Below are positions 8,534 through 17,076 of a DNA stretch of 64,000 nt, piece by piece. A model generated the notes under the pieces. That model did not search any database and was not told where the DNA came from. It worked only from the letters and a program-made list of their open reading frames with translations. This stretch comes from Limivivens faecihominis (GTDB lineage Bacteria > Bacillota > Clostridia > Lachnospirales > Lachnospiraceae), in contig NZ_JAJEPR010000016.1 in assembly GCF_020686945.1 (NCBI RefSeq), positions 16,293 through 80,292 of the forward strand, written 5' to 3'. Made by a program: the position numbers and the translations under genes. Every line of letters begins with the position of its first letter. Positions within the stretch are counted from its first letter, which is position 1.

Positions 8534-9234
8534 GGATGTTTCACCTCAAATTTGTAGCCGATGCCCCAGACAGTGGAGATGGCCCAGTCCTCGTGGTCTT
8601 TGATTTTTTCACGGAGGCGCTTGATGTGAACGTCCACCGTCCGGGTATCGCCCATGTATTCATAGCCCCAGATGTGATCCAGCAGCTGCTCCCGGGTGAA
8701 AACCTGATTGGGAGAGGCTGCGAGGAAATAGAGAAGCTCCAGCTCCTTTGGAGGCATATCCACGGTCTTGCCGCGGTAGATTACGGAATAGTTGGTCTGG
8801 TTGACGATGAGATCCGGGTACTCCACGATCTTTCCTTTCGGTTTGTCCGCGCCGTTTTTGTCCGGCTGGAAACGGCGGAGCACCGCCTTGACCCGGGCTA
8901 CCAGCTCCTTGGAATCAAAGGGTTTGATCATATAATCGTCCGCACCCAGCTCCAGTCCCAGGACCTTGTCGAAAATCTCGCCCTTGGCGGAAAGCATGAT
9001 GATGGGGACGTTGGAGCGCTGGCGGATTTCCCGACAGACCTGGTAGCCGTCCATGCCGGGAAGCATCAGGTCGAGAAGGATCAGGTTCGGGGCGAAGGAG
9101 TCGAAGCTCCGAAGAGCCGCCTCGCCGTCGCCAACGATCCGGGTGTCGAAACATTCTTTGGTGAGATATAGGGAGATGAGCTCTGCGATATTGCTGTCAT
9201 CGTCCACAATCATGATTTTCTGTTTTGCTGCCAT
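8530..9234 (-). CDS. OmpR/PhoB-family response regulator
   Basis: 234 residues: receiver domain with acidic pocket DDD near residues 11-13, phospho-acceptor Asp55 (LLDLMLPGMDGY), the conserved Lys in DYMIKPFDSKEL, then a winged-helix DNA-binding domain from about 135 (PPKELELLYFLAASPNQVFTRE, DTRTVDVHIKRLREK). It overlaps the kinase by four bases and begins only 16 bases after mutS2 ends, so it may be read from the mutS2 promoter. The target genes are not evident here. Confidence 0.94.
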   Translation of the reverse strand: MAAKQKIMIVDDDSNIAELISLYLTKECFDTRIVGDGEAALRSFDSFAPNLILLDLMLPGMDGYQVCREIRQRSNVPIIMLSAKGEIFDKVLGLELGADDYMIKPFDSKELVARVKAVLRRFQPDKNGADKPKGKIVEYPDLIVNQTNYSVIYRGKTVDMPPKELELLYFLAASPNQVFTREQLLDHIWGYEYMGDTRTVDVHIKRLREKIKDHEDWAISTVWGIGYKFEVKHP

Positions 9235-9250
9235 TTTCCTGCACCTCGCT

Positions 9251-11632
9251 TTACTTCTTGAAGGTTACGATGGTAACGCCTGCGTCTCCCTCGCCAAACT
9301 CGCCCAGATGGTACTCATCCACGATCTTGCAGCGGCGGAGATAGTTGTGTACGGCTTTCCGGAGGGCACCGGTGCCTTTTCCGTGAACGATCCGCACAGA
9401 GGGAAGGTGGGCAATGTAGGCGTCGTCCAGATACTTATCCAGCTCGGAAATCGCCTCGTCGGAGGTTTTTCCCAGAAGGTTCAGCTCGATGCCGACGGAA
9501 GAAGACTTTGCCATCTTGATTTTTCCGCTTCCTGTGCGGTTGAAGTTGGAAGCGGTGATCACAGGCTCGTCGATGGGCTCGATATCCCGCAGGTTGACCT
9601 GGGAGCGGAGGATACCCATCTGTACGAAAAGGTTTCCTTTGGCATCCGGCAGGGTGCTGACGGTTCCCTTGAGATTCAGGCTTAAGACCTTCACACTGTC
9701 ACCCACGCGGAGCGCTTTGGGATCGACGGCCTTTTTGACTTTGGCCGGGGTCTTTTTCGCCATATTTTTCTCGGCGGCGTTCATTTTTTCACGGAGACGG
9801 GTACGCTCGCGTTCCATATCGCTGATGGAGACGCCGGCGGCCTTGCCGTATTTGTTGAAATTCTTGATTGTCTCGTCTGCGTATTCCTTGGCTTCCCGGA
9901 GGATGGTGTGGGCCTTCTCGTTGGCCTCGGCCAGAATCCGCTCTTTGGCGGAATCGAGGCGCTCCTGTTTCTTCTCCAGCTGAGCCTTGAGTGAAGCGGC
10001 CTCTGCCTTGTAGCGGGCCAGTTCTTCCTGCTCTTTTTCGATGGTGATGCGGCTGTGCTCCAGGTCGCTTAAGAGATCCTCGAAGCTCTCATCCTGCTCG
10101 CTGATACGGCTCCTGGCGTCCTCGATGATGTGTTCCGGAAGGCCGAGCTTGCCGGAAATCGCGAAGGCGTTACTTTTTCCGGGAACGCCGATCAGGAGGC
10201 GGTAGGTGGGACGAAGGGTCTCCACGCTGAACTCGCAGCAGCCGTTTTCCACACCGGGAGTCGTGAGGGCGAAGACCTTCAGCTCGCTGTAATGGGTCGT
10301 GGCCATCGTGCAGGTGCCGCGGCTGTGAAGCTCGTTCAAGATGGCGATGGCGAGGGCTGCTCCCTCTGTCGGGTCCGTACCTGCACCCAGCTCATCGAAG
10401 AGCACGAGGGAACGGTTGGTTGCCTCTTTTAAAATAGAAACCGTATGGGTCATATGGGAAGAGAAGGTACTCAAGGACTGCTCGATGCTCTGCTCGTCTC
10501 CGATATCGGCGAAAACCTCGTCGAAAACGGAAAGCTCCGAGTGGTCGAAGGCCGGAATGTGAAGACCTGCCTGGCCCATCAGGGTGAAAAGGCCGACAGT
10601 TTTCAGGGAAACGGTCTTACCTCCGGTGTTCGGTCCGGTGATGACCAGAAGGCGGAAATCCTTTCCGAGCCAGATATCGATGGGAACCACGCTTTTCTTG
10701 TCCAGCAGGGGATGGCGGCCTTTTTTGATGTTGATGTGGCCTTTTTCATTGAAGATCGGCTCGGTTCCGTTGTAGGATTTGCTGAGCATGGCCCGGGCAA
10801 AAATGAAATCCAGTTGGGTCAGGATCCGGAAGTTATCGGCGATGTTTTCATTTTCCGCAGCGGCCATATTGCTAAGTTCGGCAAGAACCGCCTCGATGGC
10901 TTTCTGCTCCTGAAGCTCCAGTTCGCGAAGCTCATTATTGAGTTTTACGATGGCCATGGGCTCGATGAAAAGGGTGGAACCTGTGGAAGACTGGTCGTGG
11001 ATCATGCCGGGAACCTGTCCCTTGTACTCCGATTTGACAGGAACGCAGTAGCGGCCGTTTCTCATCGTGATTACGGCGTCTTGAAGGTAAGTTCTGGAAG
11101 AGCCGTTCACCAGGGAAGCCAGCTGGGTGTGAACCCGGTCGTTGGTCTGGCGGATGGAGCGGCGGATCTTGGCGAGAGCCGGGCTTGCGTCGTCGGCGAT
11201 CTCATCCTCGGAAAGGATACAGCGGTAGATCTCGTTGTAGAGGTTCGCAAGGGGCTGGAGGCCGTCAAACATATCGTCCAGGGAGTCTTTTTCCCGGTCG
11301 GAATTTTCCAGCCGGCCAAAGGATTTTACCCGGGAGGTAGTCTCGAGAAGCTTGGCGATCCGAAGGAGTTCCAGGGCGCTTAGGGAACCGCCGATCTCCA
11401 GGCGTTTCAGGGAACCGCGGACGTCCTGAACGCCGGAAAAGGAGATGCTTCCTCTCTGATAAATCCGGCTTAAGGCGTCAGAGGTCTGCTTCTGGGCAGC
11501 CTCGATCTCGGCAAGGTTGGAAGAGGGCTTTAAGTTCCGGCAGAGCTCTTTTCCGATGGAAGAACCTGCCAGCTCCGTGAGCCGTTCGATGATTTTTGTA
11601 TATTCCAGTGTGCGTAATGCTTTTTCGTTCAT
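9251..11632 (-). CDS. mutS2: Endonuclease MutS2
   Basis: 793 residues, the normal length. MutS2 lacks the mismatch-recognition domain of MutS; it is linked to suppression of recombination and, in Bacillus, to rescue of collided ribosomes. Seen here are the core/lever region, the ABC-type ATPase with Walker A GPNTGGKTVSLKT at 333-345, Walker B LVLFDELGAGTDP, a long Glu/Lys/Arg-rich coiled coil around 520-640, and a C-terminal Smr domain. In the Smr domain the usual LDLRG-like motif reads LNLLGKTSDEA, while HGKGTGALR is intact. A 200-base divergent region separates it from the HtrA-like gene. Confidence 0.95.
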   Translation of the reverse strand: MNEKALRTLEYTKIIERLTELAGSSIGKELCRNLKPSSNLAEIEAAQKQTSDALSRIYQRGSISFSGVQDVRGSLKRLEIGGSLSALELLRIAKLLETTSRVKSFGRLENSDREKDSLDDMFDGLQPLANLYNEIYRCILSEDEIADDASPALAKIRRSIRQTNDRVHTQLASLVNGSSRTYLQDAVITMRNGRYCVPVKSEYKGQVPGMIHDQSSTGSTLFIEPMAIVKLNNELRELELQEQKAIEAVLAELSNMAAAENENIADNFRILTQLDFIFARAMLSKSYNGTEPIFNEKGHINIKKGRHPLLDKKSVVPIDIWLGKDFRLLVITGPNTGGKTVSLKTVGLFTLMGQAGLHIPAFDHSELSVFDEVFADIGDEQSIEQSLSTFSSHMTHTVSILKEATNRSLVLFDELGAGTDPTEGAALAIAILNELHSRGTCTMATTHYSELKVFALTTPGVENGCCEFSVETLRPTYRLLIGVPGKSNAFAISGKLGLPEHIIEDARSRISEQDESFEDLLSDLEHSRITIEKEQEELARYKAEAASLKAQLEKKQERLDSAKERILAEANEKAHTILREAKEYADETIKNFNKYGKAAGVSISDMERERTRLREKMNAAEKNMAKKTPAKVKKAVDPKALRVGDSVKVLSLNLKGTVSTLPDAKGNLFVQMGILRSQVNLRDIEPIDEPVITASNFNRTGSGKIKMAKSSSVGIELNLLGKTSDEAISELDKYLDDAYIAHLPSVRIVHGKGTGALRKAVHNYLRRCKIVDEYHLGEFGEGDAGVTIVTFKK

Positions 11633-11835
11633 GATAAATCTCCGTTCTTAAAGATACAGCGATCCAGGATTCGCTGCAGGCACGCCCGGAACAGTGGGCG
11701 GGGTGCGTTATTCTTTGCCCCTCCATTCTATCCTATATTCCACGGATTGCAAAGAAGAAATTCATAAAATGTTCATATCTTTCTGATAAACTATTTTCCA
11801 AAACTGCGCTAACTTTTGACGAAGGAGTTGTAAGG

Positions 11836-13068
11836 ATGTCAGAAGACGAAAAGAAAAAAGATTCTTTTATTCAGGAACAGATCAGAAAAAAGCCTTTTTA
11901 CCGGAGAAAAAGTTTCCGGCGGACGGTGCGCGGCGTGGCGGTCACCGTGATTTTCGGCGTTTCCGCCGGCGGAACTTTTGCGTTTCTTCAGCCTTTTGCA
12001 TTGCATTATATGAAGGAAAAGGATAAAATGGTCGTTGTGGGCGGCGAGACAGAGAGCGAAACCGCCGCGACGGAGCGGGAAACGGCAGCGCCTCTTGAGG
12101 AGGCGGCGGCCCAGAAACCGGATCTGAATGATTATGAGCAATTTTATACGGAGATGGCGGAGATCGCCGACGAGACGAAGCGCTCCATCGTCACTGTCAC
12201 CGGCGTCACCAGCGAGCTGGATCTTTTTAACGATGTCAGCGAGAGCCACAGCAGCACGGCGGGCGTTATCATCAGCAAGACGGAAGGGACGCTTCTGATT
12301 CTCACGGAGAAAAATACCATTTCCGACGCGGACAGCATCAAAGTGACTTTTGAGGACGGCTCTATTGCGGACGGCTGGCTCCAGGCTTCAGATGAGATCT
12401 CGGATCTGGCTGTGGTAAAGGTTTTTTCGAGAGAGCTTGGCGAGACGACGGCGGCCTATGTGGAGGCGGCGGAGTTTGCGGATTCCGGCGAGACGAAGAT
12501 CGGCGATCCCATCATTGCCCTGAGCGCGGGATATGTCTCCTTTGGCATGGTGACGGCCCAGCCCTATCTCTATCTCTGCGACGGCAGCTATCAGCGGATC
12601 AATACGGATATCATCGGAAAAAACGAGAACGGCGGTATCCTCATGAACCTTGACGGACAGGTCGTGGGCATTCTGGGACCGGATACAAAAAATGCCGATT
12701 CTTCCACCTTAAATGGCGTGGGAATCTCCGAGATCGGCGGTCTGGTCAATGCGCTGGCGAGCCGGACGAGCCTGCCTTATTTTGGCATCCTCGGGAAAGA
12801 CGTGACGGATGCGCTCTCGAAGGAGCTAAATATGCCGAAGGGCGTCATCGTCATGCAGGTGGAGGAAGGTTCCCCTGCCATGGAAAACGGCATTCAGGCC
12901 ACCGATGTGATTACGTCCCTTGACGGCAGCGAGGTGGAATCCATGCAGGACTATATGGCCATCCTACGGGACAGGAAGCCGGGAGACACCATTTCCGTGA
13001 GCCTTTGGCGGAAAGGGAAGAGCGAGTACAAAGAGACAAAGGTAAATATTACACTGGCAAAACGTTGA
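11836..13068 (+). CDS. HtrA-like PDZ protein, probably an inactive protease
   Basis: 410 residues with the layout of membrane-anchored HtrA/DegP: basic cytosolic tail, one TM at about 31-53, an acidic linker, trypsin-like domain at about 110-300 and a PDZ domain at about 310-405 (YFGILGKDV, GVIVMQVEEGSPAMENGI). Only Asp190 (SDLAVVKV) of the catalytic triad remains. The TNNHV box reads ILTEKNTI with Asn160 in place of His, and the GNSGG box reads NENGG with Asn265 in place of Ser. It is therefore likely a pseudoprotease acting as a substrate-binding or sensing protein at the membrane. The reading frame is intact. GAAGGAG precedes the ATG. Confidence 0.85.
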   Translation: MSEDEKKKDSFIQEQIRKKPFYRRKSFRRTVRGVAVTVIFGVSAGGTFAFLQPFALHYMKEKDKMVVVGGETESETAATERETAAPLEEAAAQKPDLNDYEQFYTEMAEIADETKRSIVTVTGVTSELDLFNDVSESHSSTAGVIISKTEGTLLILTEKNTISDADSIKVTFEDGSIADGWLQASDEISDLAVVKVFSRELGETTAAYVEAAEFADSGETKIGDPIIALSAGYVSFGMVTAQPYLYLCDGSYQRINTDIIGKNENGGILMNLDGQVVGILGPDTKNADSSTLNGVGISEIGGLVNALASRTSLPYFGILGKDVTDALSKELNMPKGVIVMQVEEGSPAMENGIQATDVITSLDGSEVESMQDYMAILRDRKPGDTISVSLWRKGKSEYKETKVNITLAKR

Positions 13069-13091
13069 ATATAGAAAGACGAGGAAAAAGA

Positions 13092-14039
13092 ATGAAGTAT
13101 ATTGAAACATTGAGGGAAGGCGAGAAGCTGGGAGATATTTATCTCTGCAAATCCAGACAGTCAGCCCTGACCAAGAGCGGAAAATCCTACGAAAACGTGA
13201 TCCTGCAGGATAAGACGGGCACGCTGGACGCCAAGATCTGGGATCCGGGTTCACCGGGAATCGGCGATTTTGACGCTCTGGACTATGTCTATGTGGTGGG
13301 CGATGTGACGAGCTTCCAGGGTTCCCTGCAGCTTTCCATCAAACGCGCCACCCGGGCGGAGGAGGGAGAGTACGATCCGGCGGATTATCTTCCCATGAGC
13401 CGCAAGGACATCGACGAGATGTACGAAGAGCTCCTGAAATATATGAGAAAAGTCAAAAATCCGTACCTTCTGAAGCTGGCGGAGAGCTTTTTCGTGGAAA
13501 ATGAGGCCTTCATCCGTCTTTTCAAAAAACATTCCGCGGCAAAAAGCGTTCACCACGGCTTTGTAGGCGGCCTTCTGGAGCACACCTTAAGCGTGGTAAA
13601 ACTCTGCGATTTCTATGCGGACCAATATGATTTCCTGAATAGAGACCTCCTCATCACGGCGGCCATGTTTCATGACATTGGAAAAACCAAGGAACTTTCC
13701 GCCTTTCCGGCCAACGATTACACCGACGACGGCCAGCTTCTGGGCCATATCGTGATCGGTGTGGAGCTTGTGGGCCTGGGGATTCGTCGGATTCCGGATT
13801 TCCCGAAACGTCTGGCCAGCGAGCTCAAGCACTGCATCGTGGCTCATCACGGCGAGCTGGAATACGGTTCCCCGAAGAAACCGGCTCTCGCAGAGGCAGC
13901 AGCCCTGAATTTTGCGGACAACACGGACGCGCGGATGGAGACCTTCCGCGAGATTCTGACGGGCTCCGCTACTACCGACGAGTGGCTGGGCTATAACCGC
14001 TTTGTAGACTCCAACGTGAGGAGGACCACAGAATTTTGA
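13092..14039 (+). CDS. yhaM: 3'-5' exoribonuclease YhaM family
   Basis: 315 residues from the ATG at 13092, chosen over an in-frame ATG at 13005 that lies inside the HtrA-like gene; GAGGAAAAAG precedes the chosen start. An N-terminal OB-fold (residues 10-85, VILQDKTGTLDAKIWDPG) is followed by a metal-dependent HD domain (about 150-290) with HHGFVGGLLEHTLSV, AAMFHDIGKTKE and CIVAHHGELEYG. YhaM removes nucleotides from 3' ends of RNA and single-stranded DNA. It sits 23 bases after the HtrA-like gene and overlaps the methyltransferase downstream, forming one operon. Confidence 0.92.
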   Translation: MKYIETLREGEKLGDIYLCKSRQSALTKSGKSYENVILQDKTGTLDAKIWDPGSPGIGDFDALDYVYVVGDVTSFQGSLQLSIKRATRAEEGEYDPADYLPMSRKDIDEMYEELLKYMRKVKNPYLLKLAESFFVENEAFIRLFKKHSAAKSVHHGFVGGLLEHTLSVVKLCDFYADQYDFLNRDLLITAAMFHDIGKTKELSAFPANDYTDDGQLLGHIVIGVELVGLGIRRIPDFPKRLASELKHCIVAHHGELEYGSPKKPALAEAAALNFADNTDARMETFREILTGSATTDEWLGYNRFVDSNVRRTTEF

Positions 14040-15394
14040 AAAAAGATGATCTGATCGAAGTTACCATAGAAGATCTCAGCGAAGAAGGCACCGGCATCGG
14101 AAAATTTGAAGGAATGACCTTCTTTATCAAGGACGCGGTCATCGGCGACCGGGTTCGGGCCAAGATCATGAAACTGAAAAAGACCTACGGTTTCGCCCGT
14201 CTCATGGAGGTGTTGACCCCCTCCCCTGACCGGGTGGAGCCCCTCTGCCCGGTGGCCCGCCAGTGCGGCGGCTGCCAGATCCAGGCCATGAGCTACGAGG
14301 CCCAGCTGGCCTTCAAGACCAGAAAAGTCGAGAGCAACCTCAAACGGATCGGCAAATTTGAGGAGATCCCCATGGAGTCCATCATCGGCATGGAGGATCC
14401 TTTTCATTATCGGAACAAGGCCCAGTTCCCCTTTGGAAAAAACCGGGACGGGAAAATCATCACCGGCTTTTACGCCGGTCGGACCCACAGCATCATCGAG
14501 AATACGAGCTGCCATCTGGGAAAAGAAGTCAACGAGGAGATTCTGGAAAAAATCCTTGCCTGGATGAACGCTTTCCATGTGGAACCCTACAATGAAGCCA
14601 CCGGAAAAGGCCTCATGCGCCACAGCCTGATCCGCTGCGGTTTCCGTACCGGGGAGATCATGGTCTGTCTCGTCATCAACGGCCGGAAAATCCCGGGAGA
14701 GGAGGCTCTTGTGGATTCTCTGAAAATCATTCCGGGCATGACCAGCATTTCCCTCAATGTAAATAAGGAAAAGACAAACGTGATCCTCGGAAGAGAAGTC
14801 ATCAATCTCTGGGGCCGCCCCTACATCGAGGACTATATCGGAGAGGTCAAATACCAGATCTCCCCGTTATCCTTTTTCCAGGTGAACCCGGTCCAGACCG
14901 AGCGTCTTTACGGAAAAGCCCTGGAATACGCCGGCCTTACCGGCGAGGAGACGGTCTGGGACCTCTACTGCGGTATCGGCACGATCTCCCTCTTCCTGGC
15001 CCGGAAAGCCAGAAAAGTCTACGGCGTGGAGATCATCCCCGACGCCATCGAAGACGCCCGTCGAAATGCCTCCTTAAACGGCTTTACCAACACCGAGTTC
15101 TACGTCGGCAAAGCCGAAGAAGTCCTCCCTGAAAAATACGAAAAAGAAGGCGTCCGCGCCGATGTCATCGTCGTCGACCCACCCCGCAAAGGCTGCGACG
15201 AAACCCTCCTCTCTACCATGGTCAAAATGCAGCCTGAGAGGATTGTTTACGTCAGCTGCGACAGCGCGACGCTGGCGAGGGATCTGAGGTATTTGTGCGA
15301 TAACGGGTATGAACTCAAGAGAGTCTGCCCAGCGGATATGTTTCCGCAGACGGTGCATGTGGAGACTTGTGTTTTATTGTCCAAACCAGGATAA
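14036..15394 (+). CDS. rlmD: 23S rRNA (uracil-C5)-methyltransferase, RlmD/RlmCD type
   Basis: 452 residues starting at a TTG that overlaps the yhaM stop by three bases; GAGGAGG lies 11 bases before it. Order: TRAM domain (about 1-60), the 4Fe-4S cysteines in CPVARQCGGCQIQ near residue 70, then a Rossmann methyltransferase with WDLYCGIGTISLFLA, VDPPRKGCDETLL and the catalytic Cys in IVYVSCDSATLARDL. This enzyme methylates U1939 and, in many Firmicutes, also U747 of 23S rRNA, in which case RlmCD is the better name. Codon use changes towards A/T-rich at the last 150 bases, just before the foreign-looking cassette. Confidence 0.92.
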   Translation: MKKDDLIEVTIEDLSEEGTGIGKFEGMTFFIKDAVIGDRVRAKIMKLKKTYGFARLMEVLTPSPDRVEPLCPVARQCGGCQIQAMSYEAQLAFKTRKVESNLKRIGKFEEIPMESIIGMEDPFHYRNKAQFPFGKNRDGKIITGFYAGRTHSIIENTSCHLGKEVNEEILEKILAWMNAFHVEPYNEATGKGLMRHSLIRCGFRTGEIMVCLVINGRKIPGEEALVDSLKIIPGMTSISLNVNKEKTNVILGREVINLWGRPYIEDYIGEVKYQISPLSFFQVNPVQTERLYGKALEYAGLTGEETVWDLYCGIGTISLFLARKARKVYGVEIIPDAIEDARRNASLNGFTNTEFYVGKAEEVLPEKYEKEGVRADVIVVDPPRKGCDETLLSTMVKMQPERIVYVSCDSATLARDLRYLCDNGYELKRVCPADMFPQTVHVETCVLLSKPG

Positions 15395-15476
15395 AAGCTG
15401 GCTGATTGGTAAATGGTATTCGTAATATTGCAGAAGAGATTGTGTTAAAAGAATTGGTGTATATCTAAAGCGTGGA

Positions 15477-15497
15477 AAGCTCCTTCGGGAGTTTTTT
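15477..15497 (+). terminator. Short terminator after the rRNA methyltransferase
   Basis: AAGCTCC-TTCG-GGAGTTTTTT: a six-pair stem with one wobble, UUCG tetraloop and T-run. Confidence 0.65.
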
Positions 15498-15530
15498 GCT
15501 GTTTATAAGATAAATTCTGTCGGAGATTTA

Positions 15531-15542
15531 TTATAAAACGTT
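15531..15542. promoter_or_regulatory. Possible ROK-regulator half-operator (single copy)
   Basis: TTATAAAACGTT just upstream of the ROK promoter resembles the 12-base unit repeated three times in the leader of the alcohol dehydrogenase gene (17020-17055). Autoregulation is an inference. Confidence 0.35.
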
Positions 15543-15544
15543 AC

Positions 15545-15573
15545 TTTACAAGAAGAATAAAAAAGCATATAAT
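15545..15573 (+). promoter_or_regulatory. Sigma-A promoter of the ROK regulator gene
   Basis: TTTACA (15545-15550), 17-base spacer, TATAAT (15568-15573). The transcript would start near 15580, about 30 bases before the proposed ACG start. Confidence 0.7.
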
Positions 15574-15609
15574 TCTTTTATAATATATTTAATAAAAGAG
15601 GGTAAGAAA

Positions 15610-16713
15610 ACGGAAAATAAAGATAAAAAAAATATAACAAGAAAAAAAATAATTAATTATGTGCTAAACAATCATGTTACATCCAAGGCGGGAATCGCAA
15701 AAGAGTTAAACTTGAGTATGCCGACTGTGTTAGCAAATGTGAATGACTTGTTAGAAAAAAGGGTGTTGAAAGAAACTGGGGAATATGCTTCAACCGGTGG
15801 AAGGAAGGCAAAAAGTATAGGGATTAATAAGTCATACTGTCATGCAATGGGAATTTTGATTACAGCGAATCATATAGAAATGGTATTAGTAAATTTTGGA
15901 GATGAGATTATAAAAAAAGATCGCATCCGTTTAAAATTTACGGCTGAATTATCTTATTGTACAGAGGTGGCACAAAAGGTCAAAACTTTTCTTGAAGGCG
16001 AAGTAGCGAAGGACACGCTGCTTGGGATTGGAGTGGCGATTCCAGGAATTATTGATCAGAAAGAACGGATTGTTTTAAAATCCCATGCTTTAGGTATAGA
16101 GAATTATAGTCTGCGCTTTTTAGAGCAGGCGCTGGAAATTCCAGTATATTTTGAAAACGATGCTAATGCTGCAATGCTTGCAGAAAAAAAGCAAAAGTAT
16201 CCAAATGCGATATATCTGTCTTTGAACCACACCTTAGGAGGTGCATTCTGCATAGATGGAAAGCTGTTTCGAGGGCAAAACCAGAAAGCAGGGGAGTTTG
16301 GTCACATGATACTCGTTCCCGGTGGAAGAAAGTGTTATTGTGGTAAATCAGGATGTGCAGATGCATATTGTGCTGCAAGTGTACTGACACAAGATAACAG
16401 GCAGTCACTGGATGCATTTATGGAAAAAATTGAAAGTGGTAATGAAAAAATTTTGCAGACATGGAATGAGTATCTGGATCATCTTGCTGTTTTGATATCA
16501 AATCTGCGGATGGCATATGATATGGATATCATACTAGGAGGTGATGTGGGAGGTGTATTGTCAGATTATATGATATCACTGGGAGAAAAAGTGATGGCAT
16601 ATAATGGCTTTGAGCACGATGTTTCATACTTGAAAAATTGTTCGTATAAGAAAGAAGCGTCAGCTGTTGGAGCCGCGAAATACTTTTTTACAAAACATAT
16701 AGTAGAATTGTAG
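15610..16713 (+). CDS. ROK family transcriptional regulator (XylR/NagC-like), ACG start
   Basis: About 367 residues. The helix-turn-helix (TRKKIINYVLNN to SKAGIAKELNLSMPTVLANVN) begins upstream of the only in-frame GTG (15661), which would cut off its first helix. The frame is open back to 15541 with no ATG, GTG or TTG. GAGGG (15598-15602) lies seven bases before an ACG at 15610 that reads on as ENKDKKNITRKK, the expected N-terminus. The ROK domain follows, with GIGVAIPGIID near residue 140, FENDANAAMLAE, and the zinc-type motif CYCGKSGCADAYCA. The sugar-phosphate loop reads SLNHTLGGAF, unlike the usual glycine-rich loop of kinases, so it is a repressor. It probably controls the adjacent polyol/sugar genes. 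AT-rich codons suggest transfer. Confidence 0.75.
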   Translation, partial: TENKDKKNITRKKIINYVLNNHVTSKAGIAKELNLSMPTVLANVNDLLEKRVLKETGEYASTGGRKAKSIGINKSYCHAMGILITANHIEMVLVNFGDEIIKKDRIRLKFTAELSYCTEVAQKVKTFLEGEVAKDTLLGIGVAIPGIIDQKERIVLKSHALGIENYSLRFLEQALEIPVYFENDANAAMLAEKKQKYPNAIYLSLNHTLGGAFCIDGKLFRGQNQKAGEFGHMILVPGGRKCYCGKSGCADAYCAASVLTQDNRQSLDAFMEKIESGNEKILQTWNEYLDHLAVLISNLRMAYDMDIILGGDVGGVLSDYMISLGEKVMAYNGFEHDVSYLKNCSYKKEASAVGAAKYFFTKHIVEL

Positions 16714-16858
16714 TAACTGTTCACAGGTAGGAATTTTCTGAACTGAAAATTCCGTACGGTACAGCTCCCACTGACAGATTGCAAAGCGAATGCGGACGTT
16801 CGGCTTGATATGTGTGAAAAACGAGAAGTTGTGTAAAATTAAAAAAAGATATTATAGT
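16713..16858. repeat. Intergenic palindromic repeat block A
   Basis: Non-coding stretch after the ROK gene. It holds GTAACTGTTCA (16713-16723, also found inverted at 30855-30865), a perfect nine-pair hairpin GGAATTTTC/GAAAATTCC (16730-16753), and a 32-base unit (16763-16794, starting AGCTCCCACTGA and ending GCGAATGCG) that differs at only four positions from 20151-20182. No gene is visible in it. Confidence 0.7.
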
Positions 16859-16906
16859 AAAAAACGGAAAGAAAACTGTAACTACGGTTTTCTTTCCGTT
16901 TTTTTT
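16859..16906 (+). terminator. Strong terminator downstream of the ROK gene
   Basis: AAAACGGAAAGAAAAC (16861-16876) pairs perfectly with GTTTTCTTTCCGTTTT (16887-16902), followed by T's. A-runs on the left make it potentially bidirectional. Confidence 0.9.
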
Positions 16907-16980
16907 GCGTGTTAATTGTGAAAAATATACAAAAAATATGTTTTGAAATTATGAAATATATAAAAATATGAAAAAACATA

Positions 16981-17008
16981 TTGACAAATTGTGTTTGTAT
17001 GGTAATAA
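16981..17008 (+). promoter_or_regulatory. Promoter of the alcohol dehydrogenase operon
   Basis: A perfect TTGACA (16981-16986) with TAATAA or AATAAT 16-17 bases downstream (17003-17009). A perfect TATAAT lies 22 bases away, too far. Spacing choice is uncertain but the -35 is clear. Confidence 0.6.
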
Positions 17009-17019
17009 TATAATTGCTT

Positions 17020-17055
17020 TAATAAAACATTTTATAAAACATAAAATAAAACAAC
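17020..17055 (+). repeat. Three tandem 12-base repeats, candidate operator
   Basis: TAATAAAACATT, TTATAAAACATA and AAATAAAACAAC stand head to tail between the promoter and the ribosome site of the dehydrogenase gene. The period of 12 and the related single copy at 15531 suggest a binding site for the neighbouring ROK repressor. Confidence 0.5.
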
Positions 17056-17076
17056 ATAGAAAAGGAGGAAACAATT

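Noticed and set aside
7193..11383. Plus-strand frames opposite the kinase, regulator and mutS2 (for example 7193-7936, 8536-9171, 10445-11383)
   Set aside because: Antisense shadows of clear genes with intact catalytic motifs; translations are low-complexity and unrecognisable.
13005..13091. Upstream start for yhaM
   Set aside because: It falls inside the HtrA-like gene and adds residues not expected before the OB-fold; GAGGAAAAAG selects 13092.
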